Below, in pieces: positions 43,179-51,822 of a DNA stretch of 64,000 nucleotides. How positions within the stretch are numbered: the first letter of the stretch is position 1; every line of letters starts with the position of its first letter. This stretch comes from DUPQ01 sp041678685. GTDB lineage: Bacteria; Bacillota; Clostridia; DUPQ01. The stretch spans positions 1 through 64,000 of the forward strand of contig JBAYNV010000001.1 of assembly GCA_041678685.1 (NCBI GenBank). The letters are read 5' to 3'. The notes below the pieces were generated by a model. It searched no databases and was not told the origin of the DNA. It saw nothing but the letters and a program-made list of their open reading frames with translations. Position numbers and translations under genes: made by a program.

Positions 43179-44910
43179 AGTATTTGCCGAAATTGTCGTT
43201 ACCTAAATCGATAGCTGCAGGCGTTTTCTTCGTAACTTTTTTTATCGCAGACGGATCCTTTTTTATATCCTTGCTCACGCTGCTGTTTGCCAGTTTGAAT
43301 CTGTTTACCAGTTCGGTAAGAAGGACGGCCTGAGATGAAAGTTCTTCGCTTGCTGCCGCACTTTCCTCCGCTGTAGCGGAATTGTTCTGTACGACTTTAG
43401 ATACCTGGTTCAACCCTTCATTAAGCTGTTCGATAGCGGCAGCCTGTTCATTAGATGCGCCTGATATCTGTGAAACGATCTCTGTCGCTTTTTCCACCCC
43501 TTTGACTATATCGTCAAGAGCTTTTGCTGTTTCCTGTGCGATCTTTGTTCCTGCATTGACTTTTTCCATGGAACCTTCGATAAGCGCTGTTGTTTCCTTT
43601 GCGGCATTCGCGCTTCTTGCAGCCAGATTCCTTACTTCTTCAGCAACAACGGCAAATCCTTTCCCATGCTGTCCGGCTCTTGCAGCTTCCACTGCTGCGT
43701 TAAGTGCCAGAAGGTTTGTCTGGAAAGCTATATCGTCTATTACTTTTATTATCTTCGAAATATTCTGCGATGAATCATTTATATCTTTCATTGATCCAAG
43801 CATGTTGAGCATCTGCCCGTCACCCTTTGCGGCATTCTTTTTGACTTCAAGCGTCACTCTGTTTGCTTCATTCGCATTCTTTGCGTTATCTTTGGTCTGT
43901 TCAGCTATCTGAGTCACTGATGCAGAGATCTCCTCTATGGAGCTTGCCTGCTCGGTAGAACCCTGTGACAGCTGCTGAGCTCCGTCAGAAACCTGGGATG
44001 ACCCTGTGGAAACCTGCTCTGCTGCATCATTTATATCCTTCATTGTGGCATTCAATGATTCAAGTATTTTTGCAAATGATTTCTGAAGATCACCTATTTC
44101 ATCTTTTGTTTTGACTTCGATTTTATCATCAAGATGCCCATTTGCTATATTATTCGCATAACCTACTATCTGACCGATCGGTTTGCTTATCATCCGGCTG
44201 ATCAGTATACCTAAAATGATCGAAAGGACTATCGCAAGTGCAACTATAGATACAAGGAAGAGAGCCGACTTTTCCGCCGAAGCTTCAGCTGCTGCATATG
44301 TTTCATCAGCTATCTGCTTATTTGAATCAATGATCGTCTTCAGTGCTCCATCCAGTCCGAGGAAAGCTTCCCTTACGATAATGGACTGCTCATAAGCCTT
44401 CTGATCCAGATCCGATACAGTGGTATCATCATAATCCGCCCCTTTTTGAATAAGCTCATCTTTATCTTTAGCTATTTCATAAAATTTTTCTGATTGTGTA
44501 ATAAAGGCTGATAAATAAGTCTGCGCATCTGTTAATGCCTTCGTCACTTCGGTAGAATACAACGCCATATCACTTTCAGAGTTACCTAAACTCATTGCTG
44601 TCTGCCATGCAGCATCAAGGTCTGCCATCGCCTCGTCTATATATTCATATTGCGAATCTCTCAACGATTGCGCTTTCATTTTATCAATGATAAGTCCTCT
44701 TTGCCCGACCATGACCGCAGTTGCCTCTTCTCTTGTCAGTATCAGGTTTTCTACTTTTGGAAGAGTGACTGTGGCTATCTTTGTCTGGCTCTCTTTTATG
44801 CCTTCCATACCCACATAACCCACAATGCCTACTGCGCCTGCTAACAGTGCTACCAGGACAAACGCTATTACCAGCTTCTTCCCCAACTTCATGTTAAAAT
44901 ACCACTTCAT
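43177..44910 (-). CDS. Methyl-accepting chemotaxis protein (receptor 2)
   Basis: A 577-residue receptor, transmembrane helices at about 10-31 and 212-232, an extracytoplasmic four-helix-bundle sensor, HAMP (PIGQIVGYANNIANGHLDDK) and a signalling domain with the same IDDIAFQTNLLALNAAVEAA hairpin as receptor 1. A basic/proline tail (about 545-577) is longer than in receptor 1. AAGGAGG precedes the ATG. It follows cheW copy 2. Confidence 0.92.
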   Translation of the reverse strand: MKWYFNMKLGKKLVIAFVLVALLAGAVGIVGYVGMEGIKESQTKIATVTLPKVENLILTREEATAVMVGQRGLIIDKMKAQSLRDSQYEYIDEAMADLDAAWQTAMSLGNSESDMALYSTEVTKALTDAQTYLSAFITQSEKFYEIAKDKDELIQKGADYDDTTVSDLDQKAYEQSIIVREAFLGLDGALKTIIDSNKQIADETYAAAEASAEKSALFLVSIVALAIVLSIILGILISRMISKPIGQIVGYANNIANGHLDDKIEVKTKDEIGDLQKSFAKILESLNATMKDINDAAEQVSTGSSQVSDGAQQLSQGSTEQASSIEEISASVTQIAEQTKDNAKNANEANRVTLEVKKNAAKGDGQMLNMLGSMKDINDSSQNISKIIKVIDDIAFQTNLLALNAAVEAARAGQHGKGFAVVAEEVRNLAARSANAAKETTALIEGSMEKVNAGTKIAQETAKALDDIVKGVEKATEIVSQISGASNEQAAAIEQLNEGLNQVSKVVQNNSATAEESAAASEELSSQAVLLTELVNRFKLANSSVSKDIKKDPSAIKKVTKKTPAAIDLGNDNFGKY

Positions 44911-44946
44911 AATTTCCTCCTTATATATTATTACTGAAATTTATTC

Positions 44947-45435
44947 TTACAAACCGGCTATCTGATCTGCACCGCTTAGGATCATCCTGCAATCCAGGAG
45001 CAGCTTTATCCCATTAGGCGTCTTACCTATATTCTGGATATAATTATTCTGGCAGCACTCTTTGTATTCCGGCGGTGCAACAACATCATCACCGCTGATG
45101 GTTATTACTTCAGTGACATTATCCACGATAAAACCTGCCGTTATATCCTCGACATTAACAACTATTATGCAGGTCCTGTCATCATAATCCACGGCTTCCT
45201 TCTTGAATTTCAGCCTGATATCTATCACCGGGATTATTTTTCCTCTGAGGTTTATTATCCCTTTGACATAATCAGGGACTTCGGGAATTACCGTGACAGG
45301 CAGTATCCCTATTATCTCCGTCACATACTTGATCTCTACCCCAAAGGATTCATTGCCTATACTGAAGGTGAGATATCTGTCCTTCTGAGTATCTTCCTCC
45401 TGCTGTGCCAGGTTTTTGTCATTGTCAGTATCCAT
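44947..45435 (-). CDS. cheW: Chemotaxis coupling protein CheW (copy 2)
   Basis: A 162-residue adaptor. It shows YLTFSIGNESFGVEIKYVTE, VKGIINLRGKIIPVIDIRLK and DNVTEVITISGDDV, very close to copy 1 in layout. AAGGAG lies ahead of the ATG. Directly follows cheA (13 bases), so it is the canonical partner of this CheA. Confidence 0.94.
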   Translation of the reverse strand: MDTDNDKNLAQQEEDTQKDRYLTFSIGNESFGVEIKYVTEIIGILPVTVIPEVPDYVKGIINLRGKIIPVIDIRLKFKKEAVDYDDRTCIIVVNVEDITAGFIVDNVTEVITISGDDVVAPPEYKECCQNNYIQNIGKTPNGIKLLLDCRMILSGADQIAGL

Positions 45436-45448
45436 ATCCGCTCTCCTT

Positions 45449-47467
45449 CTATTTGATTATCTGGCTGAAAAGCCCGGTTACATCCAAAATTATGCTTATA
45501 TTTGCATCGTCAAGGATCGCGCATCCCGCAATGCCTGTATTCGCATTCTCGCATTTACCTATGAACGCAGGTATGGGTTTTACCACGATCTGCTGTTCTC
45601 CTATTATCGTGTCTGCAAATATGCAGAATGCATTATCCTCAGATTCGACCATCACAAGGATCCCTTCAGTAAGATCCGTTATTTCACTTTCCAATACAAA
45701 ATGCCTGTGCAGTCTGACTACCGGATATGCTTTTCCTCGTATCATAACCATTTCCCTATCAGAAGTATCTTTAACTATATCTTCTTTTTTGATCTTCATT
45801 GATTCTTTAATTGAGGTTATAGGTATCGTAAAAATCGATTTTCCTACAGACACTTTCATTCCGTTTATTATAGCGAGGGTCAGAGGTATCCTCATATTGA
45901 TGGTCGTACCTTCACCAAATATACTTTCGATGGAAATATTACCTCCAAGTTTTTCAATGGTCTTTTTTACAACATCAAGCCCGACGCCCCTGCCTGAGTA
46001 TTCGGTTACCTCAGTATTGGTCGAAAAGCCTGCAATAAGAATAAGGGAGAATATTTCTTTATCGGTCATTTCATCTTCCGCTTTTACTGTAAAACCGCGA
46101 TCTTTTGCTTTTTCGTATATCCTGTGTCTGTCCAGGCCTTTACCGTCGTCGCTGATCCTGATGGTTATCTCGCTTCCGTTATTCCTGGCATCAAGAATGA
46201 CTTTGCCCTTTTCCGGTTTATTTGCTTTTTTTCTTGTTTCCGGATCTTCGATCCCATGATCCATACAATTTCTTACAAGGTGTATCAGCGGATCACCCAG
46301 ACTGTCTATTATGCTTTTATCGACTTCAGTCTCTTCCCCATAAATATAAAGCTCAACATCCTTACCAAGCTTTTTGTTCATGTCTCTGACGATCCGATGC
46401 ATCTTGTGAAATGTCGCCGCTATAGGTATCATCCTTATGGACATCACTACATCCTGCAATTCATTATTCAGTTTCTTGAGCTGGGCCGCTGACTTCTGGA
46501 AATTATCCAGCTGTAGTCCTTTAAGATCAGGATTATTTATGACCATGGCTTCAGTAATGACTATTTCTCCTACAAGATCCATAAGCCTGTCCATTTTTTC
46601 TATATTTACGCTTATGATGCCTTTTTTCTGTTGCACGCCGTTTTGACTGTCAATGTTTTTTGCTTCCGTCGATGCGCCTTCTTTGGACGGACCGGACTTC
46701 CCGGCGTCATTATCTGAAATAACTGCAAGCCTGATATCTGTAACAAACAAAGATTCTTTCAGGACTTTTTCGATCTCCTCCTGATGATGTTCAGAATTGA
46801 ATCTGATAATGAATCCGTTTTTTGCGATAATGTCAGATGCTTCATCATTATCCATAAGTTCTTCCGGGATATGCGCGATCGAACTGCAGTAATCAGTTAT
46901 ATTTCTCACAACAGTATATGCTCTGATATTGAGCATGCCGCAATCATTATCAAAAGTAACTTTTGCTTCATATAATGTCCCTTTGCGGTCATCCGTAATG
47001 GCCTGCTGTAAATCCGTTGCAGCTATTTTGTCTTTAGCTTTCGCAGTGTCTTTCCCCGGATCTTTAAGTTTGGCGATAAGGACGGTTATCTTCTTTTCCA
47101 GATCACTTGCATCGCCATCCGGTGTCTTTCCCTCTTCAAGCTTCTTTATTTCAGTCCTTATGAAATCAATCGTCATAAAACCAAGTTGGGTTATTTCGTC
47201 ATTATTTATACCGGTCAGATCATTCTCCCTTATATAATAGAAAAGATCCTCGATTTTATGAGTAAGAACACTGATGCCTTCAAGCTGCATCATGGCAGAT
47301 GAACCCTTTGTCGTATGCATTATCCTGAATATTTCATCGATATTCTCTTTTGTCATCTGCTTTGAGCTTTCAATGTTAAGCAGTTGCTCTTCTAACTGTT
47401 CCATAAGCTCATAAGTCTCAAAAAGGAATACTTCCAGCATGTGTTCATTGAATATATTACTCGTCAT
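45449..47467 (-). CDS. cheA: Chemotaxis sensor kinase CheA
   Basis: A 672-residue kinase. The HPt domain carries phosphoacceptor His51 (MHTTKGSSAM); a P2 CheY/CheB-binding domain lies at about 165-255; the P3 dimerisation helices follow, then the ATPase with N box LIHLVRNCMDHGIEDPE, G boxes ISDDGKGLD and GRGVGLDVV, and a CheW-like regulatory domain. GGGGG precedes the ATG. First gene of the chemotaxis operon, under a sigma-28 promoter. Confidence 0.97.
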   Translation of the reverse strand: MTSNIFNEHMLEVFLFETYELMEQLEEQLLNIESSKQMTKENIDEIFRIMHTTKGSSAMMQLEGISVLTHKIEDLFYYIRENDLTGINNDEITQLGFMTIDFIRTEIKKLEEGKTPDGDASDLEKKITVLIAKLKDPGKDTAKAKDKIAATDLQQAITDDRKGTLYEAKVTFDNDCGMLNIRAYTVVRNITDYCSSIAHIPEELMDNDEASDIIAKNGFIIRFNSEHHQEEIEKVLKESLFVTDIRLAVISDNDAGKSGPSKEGASTEAKNIDSQNGVQQKKGIISVNIEKMDRLMDLVGEIVITEAMVINNPDLKGLQLDNFQKSAAQLKKLNNELQDVVMSIRMIPIAATFHKMHRIVRDMNKKLGKDVELYIYGEETEVDKSIIDSLGDPLIHLVRNCMDHGIEDPETRKKANKPEKGKVILDARNNGSEITIRISDDGKGLDRHRIYEKAKDRGFTVKAEDEMTDKEIFSLILIAGFSTNTEVTEYSGRGVGLDVVKKTIEKLGGNISIESIFGEGTTINMRIPLTLAIINGMKVSVGKSIFTIPITSIKESMKIKKEDIVKDTSDREMVMIRGKAYPVVRLHRHFVLESEITDLTEGILVMVESEDNAFCIFADTIIGEQQIVVKPIPAFIGKCENANTGIAGCAILDDANISIILDVTGLFSQIIK

Positions 47468-47537
47468 ATTACCCCCAATTATCCGAAAAACTTATACCTG
47501 CTACATCATAAATACATGAAAACTTCTTACAACAGAT

Positions 47538-47564
47538 ATATCGGAGCAAACATTGATTTCTTTA
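47538..47564 (-). promoter_or_regulatory. Sigma-28 (FliA/SigD) promoter of the che operon
   Basis: Minus strand TAAA (47561-47564), 15 bases, then TCCGATAT (47538-47545), one base off the sigma-28 consensus GCCGATAT. The cheA start is about 70 bases downstream. The fliC promoter has the same layout, which supports the call. Confidence 0.75.
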
Positions 47565-47639
47565 ACTTTGGGAGCTTTATATTTTTTTAACCGCGTATAT
47601 AAAATAGTTAAAATATTCTAGAGCACCATCGATCCTGAC

Positions 47640-47681
47640 AAAAAAAAGAAACGCTGCCGGATATGATAAGTGCGTTTCTTT
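47640..47681 (-). terminator. Terminator after fliS
   Basis: AAAGAAACGC and GCGTTTCTTT pair over 10 bp with a 17-base loop region, followed by TTTTTT on the minus strand. It ends the fliC-flaG-fliD-fliS transcript before the che promoter. Confidence 0.8.
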
Positions 47682-47709
47682 ATGTCATATTTATATGCTA
47701 TGTTAAAGT

Positions 47710-48102
47710 TCACACGGCCTTGCTTTTCAGTTTTCTGTTTGTTTCCGTCACTTCCATCCATAAACTGCGGAATTGCATCACAAAATCCAAAGCTACATCA
47801 AGTTTTCCGATATCTTTTTTCATATTAGCCAAAGTAAGCTGATATATTACGAACTCATACATATCATCAAGCTGCTTGGATATGGGATAACCTTTATCAA
47901 GTGAGGACCGCAGGTAGTAAAGTATGTCCTCGGCTTTCTGTATATAAGAGTTGGTTTTTTCCATATTCTTTTTATTCAGACAGCACTTGGCCAATTCAAT
48001 ATCACCTATGCATTTGTTGTACAGAAGCAATATCAACCCTTCAGGGGTAGACTGCAATATATTGTTATCCGCGTATTCCTTTAGAATATTTTCCTGTTTC
48101 AT
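47710..48102 (-). CDS. fliS: Flagellin export chaperone FliS
   Basis: A 130-residue helical chaperone that binds unpolymerised flagellin. The pattern YADNNILQSTPEGLILLLYN (about 10-29) and the helix with YEFVIYQLTLANMKKD are typical. Last gene of the flagellin transcript, one base after fliD. Confidence 0.95.
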   Translation of the reverse strand: MKQENILKEYADNNILQSTPEGLILLLYNKCIGDIELAKCCLNKKNMEKTNSYIQKAEDILYYLRSSLDKGYPISKQLDDMYEFVIYQLTLANMKKDIGKLDVALDFVMQFRSLWMEVTETNRKLKSKAV

Positions 48103-48103
48103 G

Positions 48104-49993
48104 TTACTGCTCCATCATTGACGTGACATAACTGCTTTGAGTATTCATTTTCTGTATCGCTATCTCCAGATCCGTGAACCGCGACCAGTACTGTTTTTCC
48201 TTGTCATCCATGTCATCATTCGCTTCTTCTAGTTTTGCCTTGATATCATTTATCCTCTTAGTCAGCATATTCGTATCGTCGGATGCATCATCGGTAACAC
48301 CCGCTTTTTCGATCAGAAATCCTTTATTACCGTTTTTATCTCTGGAAACCGTGATATATTTCTTAATAATATCGTTCACTCTCTGGGCAAATCCATTTTC
48401 ATCGAACCGCTTTGCTGCATCTGTAGCGCTCAAATCTCGGGTATATTCCACAGTTGACTGTCTGGTGAACATATCCACTACTTCTTCAAATTTGCCTTCT
48501 ATGGCACCTTTCAGAACTGTTTCGTCGATACTGATCCTGCCATTATTGGTATAGTCGGAAGTGTTTATCCCGATACTGCCGAAAGTCATATTCAGGTTTT
48601 CCACTGCGCTTGTAAAAGCTGTCCTAAATTCACTGAGCATATTGAACAGCAGGCTGTCGGATTTCAATATCCCCTCTTTTGCGGTAGCTTCCCATTCTGC
48701 GATCTGCTTTTCAGTCATATCACCCTTCTGCTCGTCGCTCAAAGGCTCGTAATCATAATCCCTTGTCTGCAGGACATGAGTCGTAAGCTCTGAAACAACA
48801 CTGTTATATTCATCAATAAACGACTTTATGGAATCATATATACCGTCCACATTATTTTCCACACCAAACTCTATGGCCTGCACCGTTTCTTTCTTCAGTG
48901 TGTATGTGATATTGTCAATCGTAAATGTATTTGAACTTCTTGTTATGATGCTGGTTTTGTCCTCATCATTAAGATAAAACATTGCATCCTGGCCATTCTT
49001 TGTTAAGCCGCCTGTAATGCCAAGGAGACTGTCTTCGCCAAAAAAGCTACCGGTCAGGTTCTCTATGTCTATATATGAATTACTTCCGGTTTTTGCAGAC
49101 GTTACGGTCATTTTATCCGTTATGCTGTTGTATGTCATTTTAACTTTTGCCGCTGATTCATTTATAGTATTCATTATTGTTTCAATGCTGTCGCTGCCGG
49201 AAAAATTAAATTCTGTCCCGTTTATTTTGAATGACATATCCTCGTTAGATCCGAAATTCTCATACATGGAACCCTTCAGATTAAGAATGCTCATATCACC
49301 GGACCGTAACCCCAGGTAATCCAGTTTGATGACCGATTCACTACTGTCAAGTATCTGAAAAGTACTATTATCTGCCATAAGCTGTATTTCATTGTTCAGG
49401 TCCAGACTGGCTGTTACTCTTCCGGATCCCAGTTCAGCATCCAGTTTAGCCTGCAGATCCGATATGAATACGGCTCTGTCGGTGTAATTCTGATCAAAAC
49501 TGATTTCATACTGCTCTCCGTCGAGTCTGGCATAAAAAGACATACCGCTTATATCTATAGTGGGAAGCAAAGACAGATCATCACTTCCCGAAATACCGTT
49601 TTTAACGGCTGTGTTACTGGTGACATTTGATGCTTTTGCAGTCTGAAGTATTTCATTTATCGTATATGCACCTGCTGCCGCATCACCGTTGGCCATTGCT
49701 GTAACATATGCGTTTGAGACCATATCTACTGTCTTTAAATTGGTAGTGGAAAGTATATTTTGCGAATTATCGGAAAGATTGAACTGAGATTTTGTAAAAT
49801 CCGATAATGTCTGTATCACACCTCTGTAAGCATCCTGCTGCCACGTCGCATAAGTCAGTTCCTGTTCGATCTTGATGACCTTCTGTCTTTCAGCTTTCAT
49901 CAGGTTCTCGATCATATCCTCAGTATCAAGACCTGATGCCAGTCCTGAGATCCTGCTTGACGAATATTCTAAAGTCGATACTTCTTCTGACAT
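48104..49993 (-). CDS. fliD: Flagellar filament cap protein FliD
   Basis: A 629-residue cap protein promoting flagellin folding at the filament tip. The N-terminal SRISGLASGLDTEDMIENLM and C-terminal FTDLEIAIQKMNTQSSYVTS helices are conserved, with a long variable middle. GAGGTGATA precedes the ATG. Between flaG and fliS, as in B. subtilis. Confidence 0.96.
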   Translation of the reverse strand: MSEEVSTLEYSSSRISGLASGLDTEDMIENLMKAERQKVIKIEQELTYATWQQDAYRGVIQTLSDFTKSQFNLSDNSQNILSTTNLKTVDMVSNAYVTAMANGDAAAGAYTINEILQTAKASNVTSNTAVKNGISGSDDLSLLPTIDISGMSFYARLDGEQYEISFDQNYTDRAVFISDLQAKLDAELGSGRVTASLDLNNEIQLMADNSTFQILDSSESVIKLDYLGLRSGDMSILNLKGSMYENFGSNEDMSFKINGTEFNFSGSDSIETIMNTINESAAKVKMTYNSITDKMTVTSAKTGSNSYIDIENLTGSFFGEDSLLGITGGLTKNGQDAMFYLNDEDKTSIITRSSNTFTIDNITYTLKKETVQAIEFGVENNVDGIYDSIKSFIDEYNSVVSELTTHVLQTRDYDYEPLSDEQKGDMTEKQIAEWEATAKEGILKSDSLLFNMLSEFRTAFTSAVENLNMTFGSIGINTSDYTNNGRISIDETVLKGAIEGKFEEVVDMFTRQSTVEYTRDLSATDAAKRFDENGFAQRVNDIIKKYITVSRDKNGNKGFLIEKAGVTDDASDDTNMLTKRINDIKAKLEEANDDMDDKEKQYWSRFTDLEIAIQKMNTQSSYVTSMMEQ

Positions 49994-50006
49994 ATTATCA
50001 CCTCGA

Positions 50007-50387
50007 TTAGACTTCCCTGTTTGCTATAAGACCGAATTTTTCTGATACTGCTACGGACAGATCTATAAGCTTTGTTGACGGGATCTCTTTTATTATCTCA
50101 TTCGTACGGATATCTATAACCCGGAAGATCACGGAATTAGTTTCCTTATAGATACTGTACTCCACGCGCTTTTCATCTTTTATCAGCAGATTATTAAGTT
50201 CTTCAACCTGTTTGTCAAGCTGTATCTTGTTATCGCATGTCTGGATATCTTCTTCCGGCTCGCTATCTGATATCCCGTTAATATTATCCTTTGTCTGCTT
50301 GTCTGCCGGCGGTTCTTTCACTGCCTGGCTTTCGACTGATACTGCTGCTGTAACGCCGGTTATTGAATCAATGTATGAATCATTCAT
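50007..50387 (-). CDS. flaG: FlaG family protein
   Basis: A 126-residue protein with a polar N-terminus and a C-terminal FlaG domain (KRVEYSIYKETNSVIFRVID then EIIKEIPSTKLIDLSVAVSE). FlaG influences filament length. The ATG at 50387 has GAGGTG four bases upstream; the longer frame upstream lacks one. It lies after fliC beyond a strong terminator, so its transcription depends on readthrough or an unseen promoter. Confidence 0.88.
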   Translation of the reverse strand: MNDSYIDSITGVTAAVSVESQAVKEPPADKQTKDNINGISDSEPEEDIQTCDNKIQLDKQVEELNNLLIKDEKRVEYSIYKETNSVIFRVIDIRTNEIIKEIPSTKLIDLSVAVSEKFGLIANREV

Positions 50388-50427
50388 ATTACACCTCTGA
50401 TTTCCTCCATATCGATGTATCAACAGT

Positions 50428-50464
50428 TAAAAATACCCGCCGTTTTTAAGCGGCGGGTTTTTTA
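50428..50464. terminator. Strong terminator between fliC and flaG
   Basis: ACCCGCCG and CGGCGGGT form a perfect GC-rich 8-bp stem with an 8-base loop, A-tract on one side and T-tract on the other. It should make fliC mRNA more abundant than the flaG-fliD-fliS part. Confidence 0.9.
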
Positions 50465-50473
50465 GTGATCTGA

Positions 50474-51661
50474 TCAGCTGTTAAGCAGCTGTAATACGTT
50501 CTGAGGCTGCGCATTCGCCTGAGCTAACATGGATTGTGCTGCCTGGCCTAACACGTTCATCTTTGTATATTCCATCATTTCAGATGCCATATCTACATCT
50601 CTGATACGTGATTCAGCTGCGGTCATGTTCTCGGAAGCTGTTTCAAGGTTCGTGATCGTATACTCAAGTCTGTTGGTATATGAACCAAGATTTGACCTCT
50701 GTGTGGAGACAGCGCTTATAGCATTATCGATTGAAGTAAGAGACGCTGATGCGGAAGCACCGGTCGATACATCCAATCCCTGAAGTGAACCATTCTGTAA
50801 TGCTTTTATAGATACAGTCGTTACCATATCCGCTTCGAGGTCTGCTCCGGAAGTTATAGCGATCGATTCTCCCGATGCTATAATGTCTGCAAAATCACTG
50901 TGAGACAGAGTAAAATCGCTTCCAGCTCCGACAGCATCAGCCGTTACATCTGCTGATATGCCGTTTACTGTTATGCGGGCTGTCCCGGCGGTAGTTGCAT
51001 TACCTACTGTAAGAACGTCAAATGTGATTTCCAGACTCTGAAGATTTGATGTATAGTTGCTTACATCAACAGCTCCGCCATCGGTATGGAAGGTTCCTGC
51101 CACATCTGTGTATTCTGCTGCTTCAAGAGTCGGAACTTCGCTACCTATACCAACACCTATTGTCACAGCATCCATTTTTGTAAGGGAAACTGTCAGTGTC
51201 TGGCCTGCATCTGCGCCGATCTGGAGATTGCCGGAAAACACGTGGTCATTTGACATAAGGGCTTCACCGTTGAACTTTGTCGTGTCAGCGATCCTTGTGA
51301 TTTCCTGAGCTAACTGATCCATTTCGGCCTGTATTGTGGATCTGTCGCTTGCTGTTGCGGTATCGTTGCCTGCCTGTACAGCCAGTTCACGCATTCTTTG
51401 AAGTATCGATGTCGTCTCATTCAAAGCACCTTCTGCTGTCTGTATAAGGGAAATACCGTCCTGAGCATTTCTGTTTGCCTGATCCAATCCGTTTATCTGC
51501 GCTCTCATTTTTTCTGAAATCGCCATTCCTGCGGGATCGTCACCGGCCTGATTGATTCTAAGACCTGATGAAAGTTTTTCTAGTGAGCTGTTAGCAGCCT
51601 CGTTGTTTTTTGATAACTGGTTATATGTATTTAACGCAGCTATGTTGTGGTTAATTCTCAT
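50474..51661 (-). CDS. fliC: Flagellin
   Basis: A 395-residue flagellin. The D0/D1 N-terminus (MRINHNIAALNTYNQLSKNN, then LSSGLRINQAGDDPAGMAIS) and C-terminus (RIRDVDMASEMMEYTKMNVL, ending QPQNVLQLLNS) are classical; the middle is a variable surface domain. Only flagellin gene in the window. It has a sigma-28 promoter and a leader with a predicted CsrA site. AAGGAGG precedes the ATG. Confidence 0.98.
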   Translation of the reverse strand: MRINHNIAALNTYNQLSKNNEAANSSLEKLSSGLRINQAGDDPAGMAISEKMRAQINGLDQANRNAQDGISLIQTAEGALNETTSILQRMRELAVQAGNDTATASDRSTIQAEMDQLAQEITRIADTTKFNGEALMSNDHVFSGNLQIGADAGQTLTVSLTKMDAVTIGVGIGSEVPTLEAAEYTDVAGTFHTDGGAVDVSNYTSNLQSLEITFDVLTVGNATTAGTARITVNGISADVTADAVGAGSDFTLSHSDFADIIASGESIAITSGADLEADMVTTVSIKALQNGSLQGLDVSTGASASASLTSIDNAISAVSTQRSNLGSYTNRLEYTITNLETASENMTAAESRIRDVDMASEMMEYTKMNVLGQAAQSMLAQANAQPQNVLQLLNS

Positions 51662-51666
51662 GTAAT

Positions 51667-51673
51667 CCTCCTT
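51667..51673 (-). promoter_or_regulatory. fliC Shine-Dalgarno and second predicted CsrA site
   Basis: AAGGAGG with a following ATT, ahead of the fliC ATG. It contains GGA twice, matching the CsrA recognition core, and would be blocked if CsrA binds both this and the upstream hairpin. Confidence 0.6.
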
Positions 51674-51684
51674 GATTTTTTATC

Positions 51685-51698
51685 GGGAATCCTTTCCC
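51685..51698 (-). promoter_or_regulatory. Predicted CsrA-binding hairpin in the fliC leader
   Basis: Minus strand GGGAAAGGATTCCC folds as a 5-bp stem (GGGAA/TTCCC) with loop AGGA. A GGA displayed in a loop is the preferred CsrA target, and it lies 12 bases 5' of the fliC Shine-Dalgarno, similar to the BS1/BS2 pair of B. subtilis hag. csrA and fliW lie immediately upstream. Confidence 0.65.
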
Positions 51699-51742
51699 TA
51701 TTTTTTTGTGCCAGTATACCGGCCAGTATCTTCACAACTAAT

Positions 51743-51769
51743 TAATCGGATCAAATCATGATTACTTTA
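51743..51769 (-). promoter_or_regulatory. Sigma-28 (FliA/SigD) promoter of fliC
   Basis: Minus strand TAAA (51766-51769), 15 bases, TCCGATTA (51743-51750). Consensus is TAAA-N15-GCCGATAA. The leader to the ATG is about 75 bases. Confidence 0.8.
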
Positions 51770-51822
51770 ATTTTTTTTATATTTTTTTTATTATTGTTTC
51801 GAATATGGATCCGTTACAGGGA

